DNA of 64,000 nt from Methylobacterium oryzae (GCF_021398735.1 NZ_CP090349.1:1370501-1434500); one strand, 5' to 3'; positions 1 through 9,067 are shown, numbered from the stretch's first letter. Numbers and translations: made by a program. The notes: generated by a model not told the origin, from the letters alone.

Positions 1-531
1 GTCGAGCGCCGGGTCGCCGGCGCGCTCACGGGCGGCCGCGCGGAGGACCATCCGGATCTGCGCCGGCAGGTCGCGCGCCTGCAGGCCGAGAGCGCCGCGC
101 TGGCGCAGGTCCTGATCGAGGACAAGGGCGCCTCGGTGGCGGTCCACTGGCGGCTCGCGAACCCGGACGATGCCCTGCGGGCCGAGACGCTGGTGAAGGG
201 CGCGGCGGAGGCGCTCGGCGCCGAATACCGCCTGCAACTCGGCAAGGCGGTCGGCGAGATTGTCCCGGCGCAGGCCACCAAGGCCCACGCGATCCGCGCC
301 TTCATGGCGCAGGCGCCCTACGCCGGACGAGTCCCCGTCTTCTTCGGCGACGACCGCACCGACGAGATCGCCTTCGCGTCGATCAACGAGGACGGCGGCG
401 TCGCGGTGCGCGTCGGTGACGGCGAGACTGTCGCCCGGCGGCGCCTGCCCGACCCCGCCGCCGTCCGTGCCCTGCTCAGCAACTGGGCTAACGGTGGCGC
501 GATCGACCCGGACGCGCTGCCGCCGGCCTGA
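1..531 (+). CDS. otsB: Trehalose-6-phosphate phosphatase, 5'-truncated by window
   Basis: The reading frame is open from base 1 and gives 176 residues of the C-terminal part; the start lies outside the window. OtsB removes phosphate from trehalose-6-phosphate in the cytoplasm, the last step of trehalose synthesis. Visible HAD-phosphatase landmarks are DKGASVAVHWR (around residues 41-51) and GDDRTDEIAF (around 116-125), which carries the acidic residues that bind magnesium. The protein ends in a short Gly/Pro-rich tail. No otsA is in view. The family call is strong because both motifs are typical of OtsB rather than of other HAD enzymes. Confidence 0.88.
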   Translation, partial: VERRVAGALTGGRAEDHPDLRRQVARLQAESAALAQVLIEDKGASVAVHWRLANPDDALRAETLVKGAAEALGAEYRLQLGKAVGEIVPAQATKAHAIRAFMAQAPYAGRVPVFFGDDRTDEIAFASINEDGGVAVRVGDGETVARRRLPDPAAVRALLSNWANGGAIDPDALPPA

Positions 532-560
532 CTCGCCGCGCTGTCCAAGGGGAGGTCGCG

Positions 561-965
561 ATGTCGGGGCGTTCCGTCACGGGCTGGCCGCGCCTGCTGC
601 TGCGGCTGGAGGGGGGCTGCATCCTGGTCGCCGCCCTGCTCGCCTATGGTTGGCTCGGGCCGTCGTGGTGGCTCTTCGCGGCGCTGCTCTTCGTCCCCGA
701 CCTGAGCATGCTGGGCTACGCGGCCGGTCGCGTGGTCGGCGCCGTGCTCTACAACGCGGCCCACACGCTCGCGCTGCCGCTCGTCGGCCTGTCCCTGGCG
801 ATCGCTTCGGGCCGTCCCGAGGCCGTCGGGCCGGTCCTCATCTGGCTGGCCCATATCGGCCTCGACCGCGCCCTCGGTTACGGTCTCAAATACGGGAGCG
901 GCTTCGGTGATACCCATCTCGGCGTGATCGGCCGGCCGCGTGACAAGACGATCGCGCAATCCTGA
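561..965 (+). CDS. DUF4260 family membrane protein
   Basis: A 134-residue protein with three to four hydrophobic stretches that should place it in the inner membrane. The conserved pattern of DUF4260 is clear: LRLEGG near the N-terminus, PDLSMLGY in the middle, YNAAHT, then HIGLDRALGYGLKY and THLG near the C-terminus. The function of the family is unknown. It starts 29 bp after otsB with an AGGGGAGG ribosome-binding site 7 to 10 bases upstream of the ATG, so it may share the otsB transcript. No catalytic motif is recognisable. Confidence 0.8.
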   Translation: MSGRSVTGWPRLLLRLEGGCILVAALLAYGWLGPSWWLFAALLFVPDLSMLGYAAGRVVGAVLYNAAHTLALPLVGLSLAIASGRPEAVGPVLIWLAHIGLDRALGYGLKYGSGFGDTHLGVIGRPRDKTIAQS

Positions 966-1082
966 GCGGCGGACGCCGCCGATTGGGACTTGCCCGCGCG
1001 GGGTCGCGCGGCCGATGAATCGCCGGAGCCGTGTCGGACGCGAGTCCCGTCGCGGCGGGCCAGAGAGCAGAGGCGAGTTGCG

Positions 1083-2084
1083 ATGTTCGAGTTTCCGGTT
1101 CTGGTCGGCGACATCGGCGGGACGAACGCGCGGTTCGGTCTGATCGAGACGTCCGGCGACCAGCCCCGCCTCCTCGCGCACGAGGCGACCGCCGACCATC
1201 CCGATCCGTCGAGCGCCATCAAGGCATCGCTGGCCAAGGGCGGCGGCCCGGCACCGCGCTCGGCCATCCTGGCGATCGCCGGCCGGGTCGACGGGCCGGA
1301 GATCCAGCTGACGAACGCGCACTGGAAGATCGCCGGCCAGCGCATCGCCGAGGATTTCGGTCTCTCCTCCGCGACGGTGGTCAACGACTACGTGCCGGTG
1401 GCGGCCGGCGCCGCCGATATCGAGCCCCACGACCTCACGCCGGTCGGCCCCTGTCCCCCCGTGCCCGGCGGCGCCCGCGTGGTGCTGGGCCCCGGGACCG
1501 GCTTCGGCGCGGCCGCGCTGGTCCCCTATGCGGCGCATCTCGCCATCGTCTCCACCGAGGTCGGCCACACCGATATCGGTCCGGCCGACGCCTTCGAGGA
1601 GAAGGTCTGGCACGCGCTGGAGCGGGTCGAGGACCGGATCACCGTGGAGACGGTGCTGTCGGGGCCGGGCCTGTCGCGGCTCCACGCGGCCGTCGCCCAT
1701 GTCCGGACCGGGCAGCCGCACGAGAAGATCGAGCCGGCCGCGGTCACCGAGGCCGGTCTCAGCGCCACCGATCCGCACGCCGCGGAGACGCTCGAGCTGT
1801 TCGGCCGGGTGCTCGGACGCGTCTGCGGCGACCTCGCGCTGACCTTCCTGGCGACGAGCGGGGTCTATATCGGCGGCGGGATCGCGCCCCGGATCCTCAA
1901 GGTGCTTGAGGAGAGCGGCTTCCGCGACGCCTTCGAGAAGAAGGCGCCCTTCGCCGCCATGATGCGCCGGATCCCGACCAGCGTGATCACCGTCCACGAC
2001 CCCGCTTTCCGGGGCCTGGCGGCCCTGGCGAACGAGGGCGCCAAGTTCGTCTACCACGGGCAGGTGTGGCGGAAGGGGGCGTGA
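1083..2084 (+). CDS. glk: Glucokinase
   Basis: A 333-residue ROK-independent bacterial glucokinase (Glk family), phosphorylating glucose with ATP in the cytoplasm. The N-terminal phosphate-binding motif GDIGGTNARFGL begins at residue 9; GPGTGFGAAAL (second glycine-rich ATP motif) lies near residue 140 and IYIGGGIAP near 260. An upstream in-frame start at 990 would add 31 residues of low-complexity sequence, so the ATG at 1083, which puts the motif at the usual distance from the N-terminus, is preferred. It precedes a convergent MFS transporter and a hairpin that may end both transcripts. Confidence 0.92.
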   Translation: MFEFPVLVGDIGGTNARFGLIETSGDQPRLLAHEATADHPDPSSAIKASLAKGGGPAPRSAILAIAGRVDGPEIQLTNAHWKIAGQRIAEDFGLSSATVVNDYVPVAAGAADIEPHDLTPVGPCPPVPGGARVVLGPGTGFGAAALVPYAAHLAIVSTEVGHTDIGPADAFEEKVWHALERVEDRITVETVLSGPGLSRLHAAVAHVRTGQPHEKIEPAAVTEAGLSATDPHAAETLELFGRVLGRVCGDLALTFLATSGVYIGGGIAPRILKVLEESGFRDAFEKKAPFAAMMRRIPTSVITVHDPAFRGLAALANEGAKFVYHGQVWRKGA

Positions 2085-2107
2085 GCGCCCGCGGCGGCGT
2101 CGGCCGG

Positions 2108-2141
2108 GCGCGGAGCGAGGCCGGACGGCTCCGCTCCGCGC
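2108..2141. terminator. Hairpin between convergent glk and MFS gene
   Basis: Perfect 10-bp inverted repeat GCGCGGAGCG / CGCTCCGCGC with a 14-base loop, placed between the stops of two converging genes. There is no T-run on either side, so an intrinsic terminator acting in both directions is only an inference from position and stem strength. Confidence 0.45.
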
Positions 2142-2169
2142 GCGTCCCGCTGTCGCGCCGGGCCGGCCC

Positions 2170-3642
2170 TCAGGCCGCCGCGAGCGGCTTCGAGACCTCC
2201 TCCAGGGACTTGCCCTCCGCGGCGGTGCCCCAGATGCCTCCGACGACCGCCGCGATGAGCATCAGCACCGCGCCGAGGCCGTAGCCGAACAGCACCCAGT
2301 CGCGCGAGCCGGTCTCGACCAGCGTGCCGAACAGGAGCGGGCCCGAGACGCCGCCGATGCCGGTGCCGACCGCGTAGAAGGCCGCGATGGCCAAGGCCCG
2401 GATCTCCAGCGGGAACGTCTCGGAGACCGTGAGATAGGCCGAGCTCGCCGCCGCCGAGGCGAAGAAGAACACCACCATCCAGGCCGCGGTCTGGCCGACC
2501 GGCCCGAGCACGTCGAGGCGGAACAGCAGGCCGACGCCGGCGAGGAGCAGCGCCGAGATGCCGTACGTGAAGGCGATCATCTTGCGCCGGCCGATCGTGT
2601 CGAACAGCCGCCCGAGCAGCAGCGGGCCGAGGAACGAGCCGAGCGCGAAGGGCAGCAGGTACCAGCCGACATGGTTGCCGGGCACCTGATAGAAGCGCTC
2701 CAGCACCAGCGCGTAGGTGAAGAACAGCGCGTTGTAGAAGAAGGCCTGCGCGATCATCAGCGCGAGGCCGACCATGGTTTCCTTGCGGCTCGTCACGAAC
2801 AGCGCCTTGAACACCTCCGACAGCGGGGTGTGGTCGCGGGTGCGGACCTTCATGCGCTTGCTCTCGTCCACCGGCGGCAGCGTGACGCCCTCGTCGGTGA
2901 AGCGCTTCTCGATTCCGGTGACGACGCGGTCGGCCTCCGCGGCGTAGCCGTGGGTGGCGAGCCAGCGCGGGCTCTCGGGGATCCAGGTGCGCAGGAGCAG
3001 GATCACGAGGCCGATGGCGCCGCCGGTGAAGAAGGCGACGCGCCAGCCCCAGGCCGGGTCGATCACCTCCGGCTTCAGGAGCACGATCGACATGAACGAG
3101 CCGAGCGCCGCGCCGATCCAGAACGAGCCGTTGATGACGAGGTTGGTCCAGCCGCGGACCCGGGCCGGGACCAGTTCCTGGATGGTCGAGTTGATCGCCG
3201 TGTACTCGCCGCCGATCCCCGCGCCCGTGAGGAAGCGGAAGAAGCAGAAGCTCCAGATGTTCCACGACAGGCCGGTGGCCGCCGTGGCGACGAGGTAGAG
3301 GGCCAGCGTGATGAAGAACAGCTTCTTCCGGCCGATCCGGTCGGTGAGCCAGCCGAAGCCGATCGCGCCGGTCACGGCGCCCACGAGGTAGCAGGAGGCG
3401 GCGAGGCCGACGTCGAACTCCGAGAACGACATCGGCGGCTGGCGCAGCGCGCCCACCAGGGAGCCGGCGAGGGTCACCTCGAGGCCGTCCAGCACCCAGG
3501 TGATGCCGAGCGCCACGATCACGAGGACGTGGAAGCGGCCCCAGGGCAGCCGGTCCAGGCGCGCGGAGATGTCGGTGTCGATCACGCGGCCGATCTCCGC
3601 GCGCTCCGGCGTCCCGGATCCCCCCTCGACCTTGCTCGCCAT
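2170..3642 (-). CDS. MFS transporter, sugar/metabolite-proton symporter type
   Basis: A 490-residue inner-membrane protein with about twelve hydrophobic segments. Each half carries the MFS loop signature: GWLTDRIGRKK in the N-terminal half and GRLFDTIGRRK in the C-terminal half; PESPRWL in the central loop is the hallmark of sugar-porter-like carriers. The ATG at 3642 is chosen because GGGAGGA sits about 8 bases upstream; a TTG six codons earlier would place the Shine-Dalgarno inside the gene. The substrate cannot be read from sequence: sugars or organic acids are both possible. Convergent with glk, which fits sugar uptake, but this is weak context. Confidence 0.82.
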   Translation of the reverse strand: MASKVEGGSGTPERAEIGRVIDTDISARLDRLPWGRFHVLVIVALGITWVLDGLEVTLAGSLVGALRQPPMSFSEFDVGLAASCYLVGAVTGAIGFGWLTDRIGRKKLFFITLALYLVATAATGLSWNIWSFCFFRFLTGAGIGGEYTAINSTIQELVPARVRGWTNLVINGSFWIGAALGSFMSIVLLKPEVIDPAWGWRVAFFTGGAIGLVILLLRTWIPESPRWLATHGYAAEADRVVTGIEKRFTDEGVTLPPVDESKRMKVRTRDHTPLSEVFKALFVTSRKETMVGLALMIAQAFFYNALFFTYALVLERFYQVPGNHVGWYLLPFALGSFLGPLLLGRLFDTIGRRKMIAFTYGISALLLAGVGLLFRLDVLGPVGQTAAWMVVFFFASAAASSAYLTVSETFPLEIRALAIAAFYAVGTGIGGVSGPLLFGTLVETGSRDWVLFGYGLGAVLMLIAAVVGGIWGTAAEGKSLEEVSKPLAAA

Positions 3643-3730
3643 GTCCGCGTGTCCTCCCAAATCGCCCGTTTAACCGTGCCTGGACAGCGGGCATTTACCG
3701 CGACTGTAGGCAGGTGTTGGGAACGGGTTG

Positions 3731-3752
3731 GAAATCGATTCGGTTCGATTTC
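3731..3752. promoter_or_regulatory. Inverted repeat upstream of MFS gene and small exported-protein gene
   Basis: GAAATCG and CGATTTC form perfect 7-bp arms around an 8-base spacer in a comparatively AT-rich patch between divergent genes. It lies about 90 bp upstream of the MFS start and 51 bp before the other start, a suitable place for an operator. No protein can be assigned to it. Confidence 0.35.
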
Positions 3753-3802
3753 GTCTTCACGTGCGCGGCGCAGAACGGGGAGGTCCACGCGGTGCCCCTC
3801 CC

Positions 3803-4090
3803 ATGCCCTCCTGCTCCACCCGGTCTCGCCGATCCTGGCCCCGCTACGCCCTGCTGGCCGCGATGACGCTCGGCGGCCTCGCGACCGCTCCCACCGAGGG
3901 CGCGGACCGGCACCTCGAACGGCCCAAGCCCCGCGTCGCGATCCAGGCGGCCGAGCGCTGGCGCCTGCGGCCGACCGAGCCCGTCGTGGCGGCGACGACC
4001 GGCAGCATCCGCAAGCGGGCGGAGACCGCGATCCCCGAGGATCGGCGCAACGTCCGCCTCGTCTACCCGGCGCTGATCGAGGCGCGCTGA
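3803..4090 (+). CDS. Small exported protein of unknown function
   Basis: A 95-residue protein. With the ATG at 3803 the N-terminus has an Arg-rich stretch followed by YALLAAMTLGGLATA, consistent with a Sec signal peptide cleaved near residue 30; the mature part is short, basic and Pro/Arg-rich with no known domain. A start at 3728 would add 25 residues ahead of the signal region and is less likely. It is divergent from the MFS gene. No function is proposed; it could also be a non-conserved open frame, hence the moderate confidence. Confidence 0.5.
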   Translation: MPSCSTRSRRSWPRYALLAAMTLGGLATAPTEGADRHLERPKPRVAIQAAERWRLRPTEPVVAATTGSIRKRAETAIPEDRRNVRLVYPALIEAR

Positions 4091-4194
4091 CCGCGCCGGC
4101 GCCCGACCCATCTCGACGATCCGGATCCCGTCAGGCACAGCGCCTGCTTCGCCCGCACGTGGACGGGCGGAGCGGTACGGTGCGGAGGATGCGG

Positions 4195-5136
4195 ATGGCG
4201 GAGGCGATCGCCCTGGTCGGGTGCAAGGGGCCGGATCAGGAAGCGGAGTACCTGCGGATCCTCTCGGCGGCCATGCCCGAGGAGCGCCTGATCCCGTTCC
4301 GGTCGATGGACGACGCGGCCCGGGCGGCCGCGCGGGTCGCCGTCGTGGCCAACCCCGATCCGGCCGAGGTCGCGGCGCTGCCGGGCCTCGTCTGGGTGCA
4401 GAGCCTGTGGGCCGGGGTGGAGAAGCTCGTCGGCGCCTTCGACCGGCCGCTGCCGATCGTCCGCCTCGTCGACCGCGAGATGGCCCGCACCATGGCGGAG
4501 GCCGTCCTGGCCTGGACCTACTATCTCCAGCGCGACATGCCGGCCTACGCCCGCCAGCAGCGGGACCGGGTCTGGCGCCCGCACGCCTACCGCAAGCCGT
4601 CCGAGACGACGGTGGGCCTGCTCGGCCTCGGGGCGCTCGGGACCGCGGCGGCGGAGCGGCTCACTGGAGCCGGCTTCCGCGTCGTCGGCTGGAGCCGCAG
4701 CCCCAAGGCGGTGCCGGACCTCGAGACGTTCCACGGCGCTGACGACCTCCCGGCGATGCTCGGCCGGTGCGACATCCTCGTCTGCCTCGTGCCGCTGACG
4801 CCGGAGACGCGGGGCCTCGTGAACGCCGAGCGCCTCGCCGCCCTGAAGCCCGGCGCCGCGCTGATCAACTTCGCCCGCGGACCGATCGTCGTCACCGAGG
4901 ACCTGATCGCCGCCCTGGACAAGTGCCATCTGGCCCACGCCGTGCTCGACGTCTTCGCGGTCGAGCCCCTGCCGGCGGAGTCGCCGCTGTGGTCGCATCC
5001 CGGCGTGACGGTGCTGCCGCACGTCTCGGGGCCGACCGACATGGATTCGGCGGCCGCCACGGTGGCGGCCAACCTGAGGGCCTATCGGCGGACCGGCCAG
5101 GTGCCGGACGGCGTCGACTCGGCGCGCGGATACTAG
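4195..5136 (+). CDS. ghrA: Glyoxylate/hydroxypyruvate reductase A-type 2-hydroxyacid dehydrogenase
   Basis: A 313-residue cytoplasmic NAD(P)H-dependent reductase of the D-isomer 2-hydroxyacid dehydrogenase family, converting glyoxylate or hydroxypyruvate to glycolate or glycerate. The Rossmann motif GLLGLGALGTAAAERL starts near residue 140; the catalytic set is seen as Arg in FARGP, Glu in FAVEPLP and His in PHVSG. Of two in-frame ATGs (4189 and 4195) the second is chosen because GGAGG ends at 4188 and would touch the first. In a methylotroph this activity could handle serine-cycle or glycolate intermediates, which is inference. It converges with the LysR gene with only 10 bp between stops. 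Confidence 0.87.
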   Translation: MAEAIALVGCKGPDQEAEYLRILSAAMPEERLIPFRSMDDAARAAARVAVVANPDPAEVAALPGLVWVQSLWAGVEKLVGAFDRPLPIVRLVDREMARTMAEAVLAWTYYLQRDMPAYARQQRDRVWRPHAYRKPSETTVGLLGLGALGTAAAERLTGAGFRVVGWSRSPKAVPDLETFHGADDLPAMLGRCDILVCLVPLTPETRGLVNAERLAALKPGAALINFARGPIVVTEDLIAALDKCHLAHAVLDVFAVEPLPAESPLWSHPGVTVLPHVSGPTDMDSAAATVAANLRAYRRTGQVPDGVDSARGY

Positions 5137-5146
5137 GGCGCGCGCC

Positions 5147-6040
5147 TCACAGCTTCGGGAATGTCGCCGCGAGGTGGTCGATCAGCACCCGCACGGCCGG
5201 CGGCAGCACGCGCCGGGTCGTGAAGACGATGTGCACGATCCCGGGCTGACCCTGCCAGTCCGGGTAGACGGGCACGAGCCGGCCGGCCGCGACGGCATCG
5301 GTGCAGGCGTGGTCGGGCAGGAACGCGACCCCGAGGCCGTCGGCGGCCGCGTCGCACAGCGCGGCGAAGTCGCCGCAGGTCAGGCGCGGCTCGTGGCGCA
5401 GGGTGAAGATCGTGCCGTCCCGGTGCTCCAGCCGCCACTCCGCCTCGCCGGGATCGTCGCGTGTGCCGAGGGTCGGGACCGCGCCGAGCGCGGCGATGTC
5501 GGGGCCGAGGCCGCGCGCGATCCGCGGCGCGGCGACCAGGATCCACCGCGAGGTTCCGAGCGTGCGCATGGTCAGCGACGCGTCGCTCGTCAGGTCCCGT
5601 CGGACCCGCGGCGCCACGTCGATCCGCTCCTCGATCAGGTCGACGGGCCGGTCGGTCACGACCAGCTGCAGCCGCACCTTCGGGTATCGGACTAGGAATC
5701 CGCGGACGCGCGCCGCGACGATGTCGGTGAGGCCCGTGGGACAGCTCATGCGGATCCGCCCGTGCGGCTCGGTCTGCGCCTCCGCGACCAGCGCCTCGGC
5801 CCGCTCCGCCTCGAGCATCATCGCCCGGCAGCGCTCGTAGAACCCCTGGCCGACCTCGGTCACGCGGAAGCGCCGGCTCGACCGCTCGATCAGGCGGGCG
5901 CCCAGGCGCGCCTCCAGGGCCGCGATGCGGCGGCTCAGCTTCGACTTCGGCTGGTGCAGCGCCCGGCCGGCCGCGGCGAAGCCGCCATGCGCGACGACCT
6001 CGGCGAAGTAGACGTAGTCGTTGAGATCGGCGCGGACCAT
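5147..6040 (-). CDS. LysR-family transcriptional regulator
   Basis: A 297-residue regulator with an N-terminal winged helix-turn-helix (residues about 5-65, including [19 protein letters not shown]) and a C-terminal LysR substrate-binding domain. AGGAGGA lies 3 to 9 bases before the ATG at 6040; the upstream extension of the frame has no family similarity. It is divergent from the SDR gene at 6152 with a 111-bp gap, the classic arrangement in which a LysR protein controls the neighbour in response to its substrate. Sequence of the [10 protein letters not shown] region resembles the PA0477/DsdC-like group only loosely, so no ligand is named. Confidence 0.88.
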   Translation of the reverse strand: MVRADLNDYVYFAEVVAHGGFAAAGRALHQPKSKLSRRIAALEARLGARLIERSSRRFRVTEVGQGFYERCRAMMLEAERAEALVAEAQTEPHGRIRMSCPTGLTDIVAARVRGFLVRYPKVRLQLVVTDRPVDLIEERIDVAPRVRRDLTSDASLTMRTLGTSRWILVAAPRIARGLGPDIAALGAVPTLGTRDDPGEAEWRLEHRDGTIFTLRHEPRLTCGDFAALCDAAADGLGVAFLPDHACTDAVAAGRLVPVYPDWQGQPGIVHIVFTTRRVLPPAVRVLIDHLAATFPKL

Positions 6041-6097
6041 CGTTCCTCCTGTGGAACGCTGGATGCCACAATCGCCGACTACCCGCACCATCGTTCC
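6036..6097. promoter_or_regulatory. Repeated ACCATCGTTCC motif in LysR/SDR divergent promoter
   Basis: The 11-bp motif ACCATCGTTCC occurs at 6036-6046, overlapping the LysR start codon, and again at 6087-6097, 51 bp away (about five helical turns). The first copy also forms an inverted repeat CGTTCC / GGAACG at 6041-6058 whose loop contains the LysR ribosome-binding site. This would suit autorepression by LysR and activation of the SDR, but binding is inferred only from layout. Confidence 0.35.
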
Positions 6098-6151
6098 GGC
6101 GGCATCTCTCCGACCAGCGGCGCGCGCGGCGCCGAACAGCGGAGAACGACG

Positions 6152-6876
6152 ATGACCGGCAGGTTTCAGGACAAGGTGGTGGTGGTGACCGGCGGCACCA
6201 GCGGCATCGGCCTCGCGACCGCCCAGGCCTTCGTGGACGAGGGGGCCTCGGTGTTCATCACCGGTCGCCGCCAGGAGGCGCTCGACGCGGCGGTGAAGCG
6301 GATCGGCGGCCGGATCACGGGCGTGCGCGGCGACATGGCGAACCTCGCCGACATCGACCGCCTGTACGACGCGGTCCAGCAGAAGCACGCGCAGATCGAC
6401 GTGGTCTTCGCCAATGCCGGCGGCGGCAGCTTCGCGCCGCTCGGCGCGATCACCGAGGCGCATTATCAGAGCATCTTCGACACCAACGTGAAGGGCGTGC
6501 TCTTCACCGTGCAGAAGGCGCTGCCGCTCCTGCGGGACGGAGCCGCGATCGTCCTCACCGGATCGACCACCGGCAGTTCGGGCACGCCGGCCTTCAGCGT
6601 CTACTCGGCCACCAAGGCGGCCGTGCGCAACTTCGCCCGGAACTGGATCCTCGACCTGAAGGACCGGCGCATCCGAGTGAACACGATCAGCCCGGGCGTG
6701 ACCGAGACCGCCGGCCTCGACGAGCTCTTCGGCGGCGGCGATCAGGCGGCGGCCACCAAGGATGTCCTCGCCGGCCCGAGGAGATCGCCCAGGCGGTGCT
6801 GTTCCTCGCCTCGGACGCGGCGAGCTTCGTCAACGGCGTCGAGCTGTTCGCCGACGGCGGGCAGGTCCAGATCTGA
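6152..6876 (+). pseudogene. SDR-family oxidoreductase with frameshift near the C-terminus
   Basis: The first 206 codons encode a typical short-chain dehydrogenase: cofactor motif [12 protein letters not shown] at residues 12-23, NAG near 90, and catalytic YSATK (Tyr and Lys). After KDVLAG (about 6775) the same frame turns into Arg/Ser-rich sequence, while a different frame gives the expected tail [20 protein letters not shown] followed by [11 protein letters not shown] and a stop at 6874-6876. About five to eight codons usual before PEEIA are absent, so a small deletion not divisible by three is the simplest explanation. It could be a real mutation or an assembly error. Likely regulated by the divergent LysR gene. 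Confidence 0.75.
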
Positions 6877-7010
6877 GGGTTCGGGGCGGCCGGGACGCGA
6901 CACCCGGTCCCGGCCGCCCCCGTGAACCCTGGCAATGGCCGGCGGTTAAAGGCCCGGCCCTCCGGTCCCGCTTCCTCGCGGGCGGGCGCCGGGAAGGACA
7001 AACGGTTTCC

Positions 7011-8972
7011 ATGGGCTGGCCGCGCCGCATCCTGATCACCGCCGGTCTGGTGACCGTCGCGGCCGGCGTCGCCCTGGGCGTCGGCCGCTTCAGCTACGCG
7101 CCGATGCCCGACCGGGCGGACCTGCTCAACCCGGACCGCTACCCGATCCAGACCGCCTTCGACATCCTCGGCCGCCGCGTCTCGCGCGCGGAGGCCGACC
7201 GGCTCAGCGGCACCGAGGCCGGACGGAAGGAACTCTCGCCGAAGACCGGTGCGGTCGCGATCGATCCTGCCATGGTCGAGCGCGGCCGGCAGGCCTTCTA
7301 TCAGGAGACGTTCGGCAACGAGGTCTTCCTCACCGACGTCATGGGCATGCTCGACGGCGGCCTGACTCCCACGCAGGTCGCCCTGGCGGTGGCCAAGCTC
7401 GGTGGCCAGGGCACCACCGATCTCAAAGTTGCCATGGCCAGGGACGTGCGCGTCGGCGACCGCGTCTACCGGGCGGGCGAGCTGGTCCCGACCGGGCTCG
7501 ACGTGCCGAAGGGCGGCGCCTTCATCATCGGGATCAAGACCTTCTACGACCGCGGCCACCTGCGCATGGGGATCACCTGCGCCCTGTGCCACGCGGCGGT
7601 CGATCCCGGCACCGGCAGGGTCGTAGAGGGCGCGCCCAACACCGACCTCAATGCCGGCCTGCTGATGGCACTCGCGAAGAACTCCTCGGCCTACTTCATG
7701 CACGCCAGCGTGCCGGAGGCCGATGCCAAGCCCCCCGCTGAACCGCAGCATACCGGCTCGACCGGCACGGGGCCGGCGCTCCCGGACGCCGCTTCCGTCG
7801 AGGCGGCCACGAAGGTGCAGGTGGCGAGCTGGCCGCCGGGCAGCTTCGACTCGTCCGCCGACCGGGTCACCAACCCGACCTCGATCCCGTCAAGCTTCTC
7901 GGCGCACGGCGAGCCCTACAGCTGGAGCGGGCGCGAGGCGATCGGGCCCTTCGCGGGCCTGTCCTCGCTCAACAACAACGTCCACGCGGCTAATTCCGAC
8001 ACGACCCAGCTCGCCGCCGCCGCGCCCTGGCTGTTCGGCATGGATCCCGAGACGTATCTCGGGATCGTGCTGCGCGGCTCGGCCACGGAGGCGTTCCGCT
8101 ACAGGCCCGACGGCGGCCGGAGCCCGTCGGAGGTGCTGCGCAGCGTCGATCCGACCCCGGCCTCGCCGGGGCTGAATAGCTACGCGGTGCTGCCGACCTA
8201 TCCGGCGACCAACTACGTCACCGACAACGGCCTGTTCACGTCCGTGCCCGGGGAGCCGGTCAACCACGCCAACAACGCCATGTCGGCCTTCCAGAACCTG
8301 CTGCACCCGCCGGCCGCCGGGCAGGATCCCGACCGGGTCCGCGCGGGCCGCGCGGTGTTCGAGAAGGCCGGCTGCGGCAGCTGCCATTCCGGCCCGGCGC
8401 TCACCAACCACCGGGTCGTACCGGAGGCCGAGATCGGTACCGAGCCGACCCGGGCGCGGGCGGGCGCCAAGATGGAGGCGCGCCTGTCGGCGCCGGCGAT
8501 GTTCGCCGCCGACACGCCGTTCCCGACCCCGGCCGACCCGGTCATCGTCCCGGTGCCGCTCGCGGGCGACGCCCTCGCCCAGGTGCAGCTCGCCTGGGGG
8601 CAGGGGGGCACGGAGGGCGGCTACAAGGTGCCGAATCTCGTGGGCCTCGCCTGGACGGCGCCGTACCTGCACGATTCCGGCGTCGCGGTCGGTCCCGATG
8701 CCGAGGGCCAGCTCGGCGTCCCGGGCACGCTGTACCGGGGCGTCACCCCCGATCCCGCCAACAGCCTGCGCGCCCTGGTCGACCGGGATCTCCGGGCGAA
8801 GGTGATCGCCGCCAACGCGGCCTCGGACACGGCGCGGATCGCCCGCGTGACCGGCAAGGGGCACGCCTACTGGGTGGATGCCGGCTCGGGCGTCTCGCGC
8901 GAAGAGCAGACGGCGCTGATCGCGTACCTGCTCTCGGTCGATCGCCTGACGGAGCCGGCCGCGACGCCCTGA
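7011..8972 (+). CDS. Membrane-anchored di-heme cytochrome c, CCP/MauG superfamily
   Basis: A 653-residue protein. Residues 5-27 form an uncleaved or Sec signal anchor (ILITAGLVTVAAGVALGVG), placing the rest in the periplasm. Two c-type heme sites are present: CALCH at 190-194 and CGSCH at 455-459. The C-terminal VPNLVGLAWTAPYLHDSG matches the conserved tail of the cytochrome c peroxidase/MauG superfamily. It is about twice the length of ordinary CCPs, closer in size to RoxA-type di-heme oxygenases, so peroxidase, oxygenase or electron carrier are all open. GGGAAGGA precedes the ATG at 7011 by 11 bases. The gene stands alone. Confidence 0.8.
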   Translation: MGWPRRILITAGLVTVAAGVALGVGRFSYAPMPDRADLLNPDRYPIQTAFDILGRRVSRAEADRLSGTEAGRKELSPKTGAVAIDPAMVERGRQAFYQETFGNEVFLTDVMGMLDGGLTPTQVALAVAKLGGQGTTDLKVAMARDVRVGDRVYRAGELVPTGLDVPKGGAFIIGIKTFYDRGHLRMGITCALCHAAVDPGTGRVVEGAPNTDLNAGLLMALAKNSSAYFMHASVPEADAKPPAEPQHTGSTGTGPALPDAASVEAATKVQVASWPPGSFDSSADRVTNPTSIPSSFSAHGEPYSWSGREAIGPFAGLSSLNNNVHAANSDTTQLAAAAPWLFGMDPETYLGIVLRGSATEAFRYRPDGGRSPSEVLRSVDPTPASPGLNSYAVLPTYPATNYVTDNGLFTSVPGEPVNHANNAMSAFQNLLHPPAAGQDPDRVRAGRAVFEKAGCGSCHSGPALTNHRVVPEAEIGTEPTRARAGAKMEARLSAPAMFAADTPFPTPADPVIVPVPLAGDALAQVQLAWGQGGTEGGYKVPNLVGLAWTAPYLHDSGVAVGPDAEGQLGVPGTLYRGVTPDPANSLRALVDRDLRAKVIAANAASDTARIARVTGKGHAYWVDAGSGVSREEQTALIAYLLSVDRLTEPAATP

Positions 8973-9067
8973 CCGCGCCGCCCGCGAGCCGGATCTCCCA
9001 TGTCGCGGACCCTCACCCCGGTCTTGGTCAGCCTCGGGCCCTGTTACCCGGCGCTGTGAAATCTCAT

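Noticed and set aside
2671..4194. Long in-frame extension upstream of the ghrA-type gene
   Set aside because: It runs antisense through the MFS gene, has low-complexity composition, and the true start has a proper ribosome-binding site at 4184-4188.
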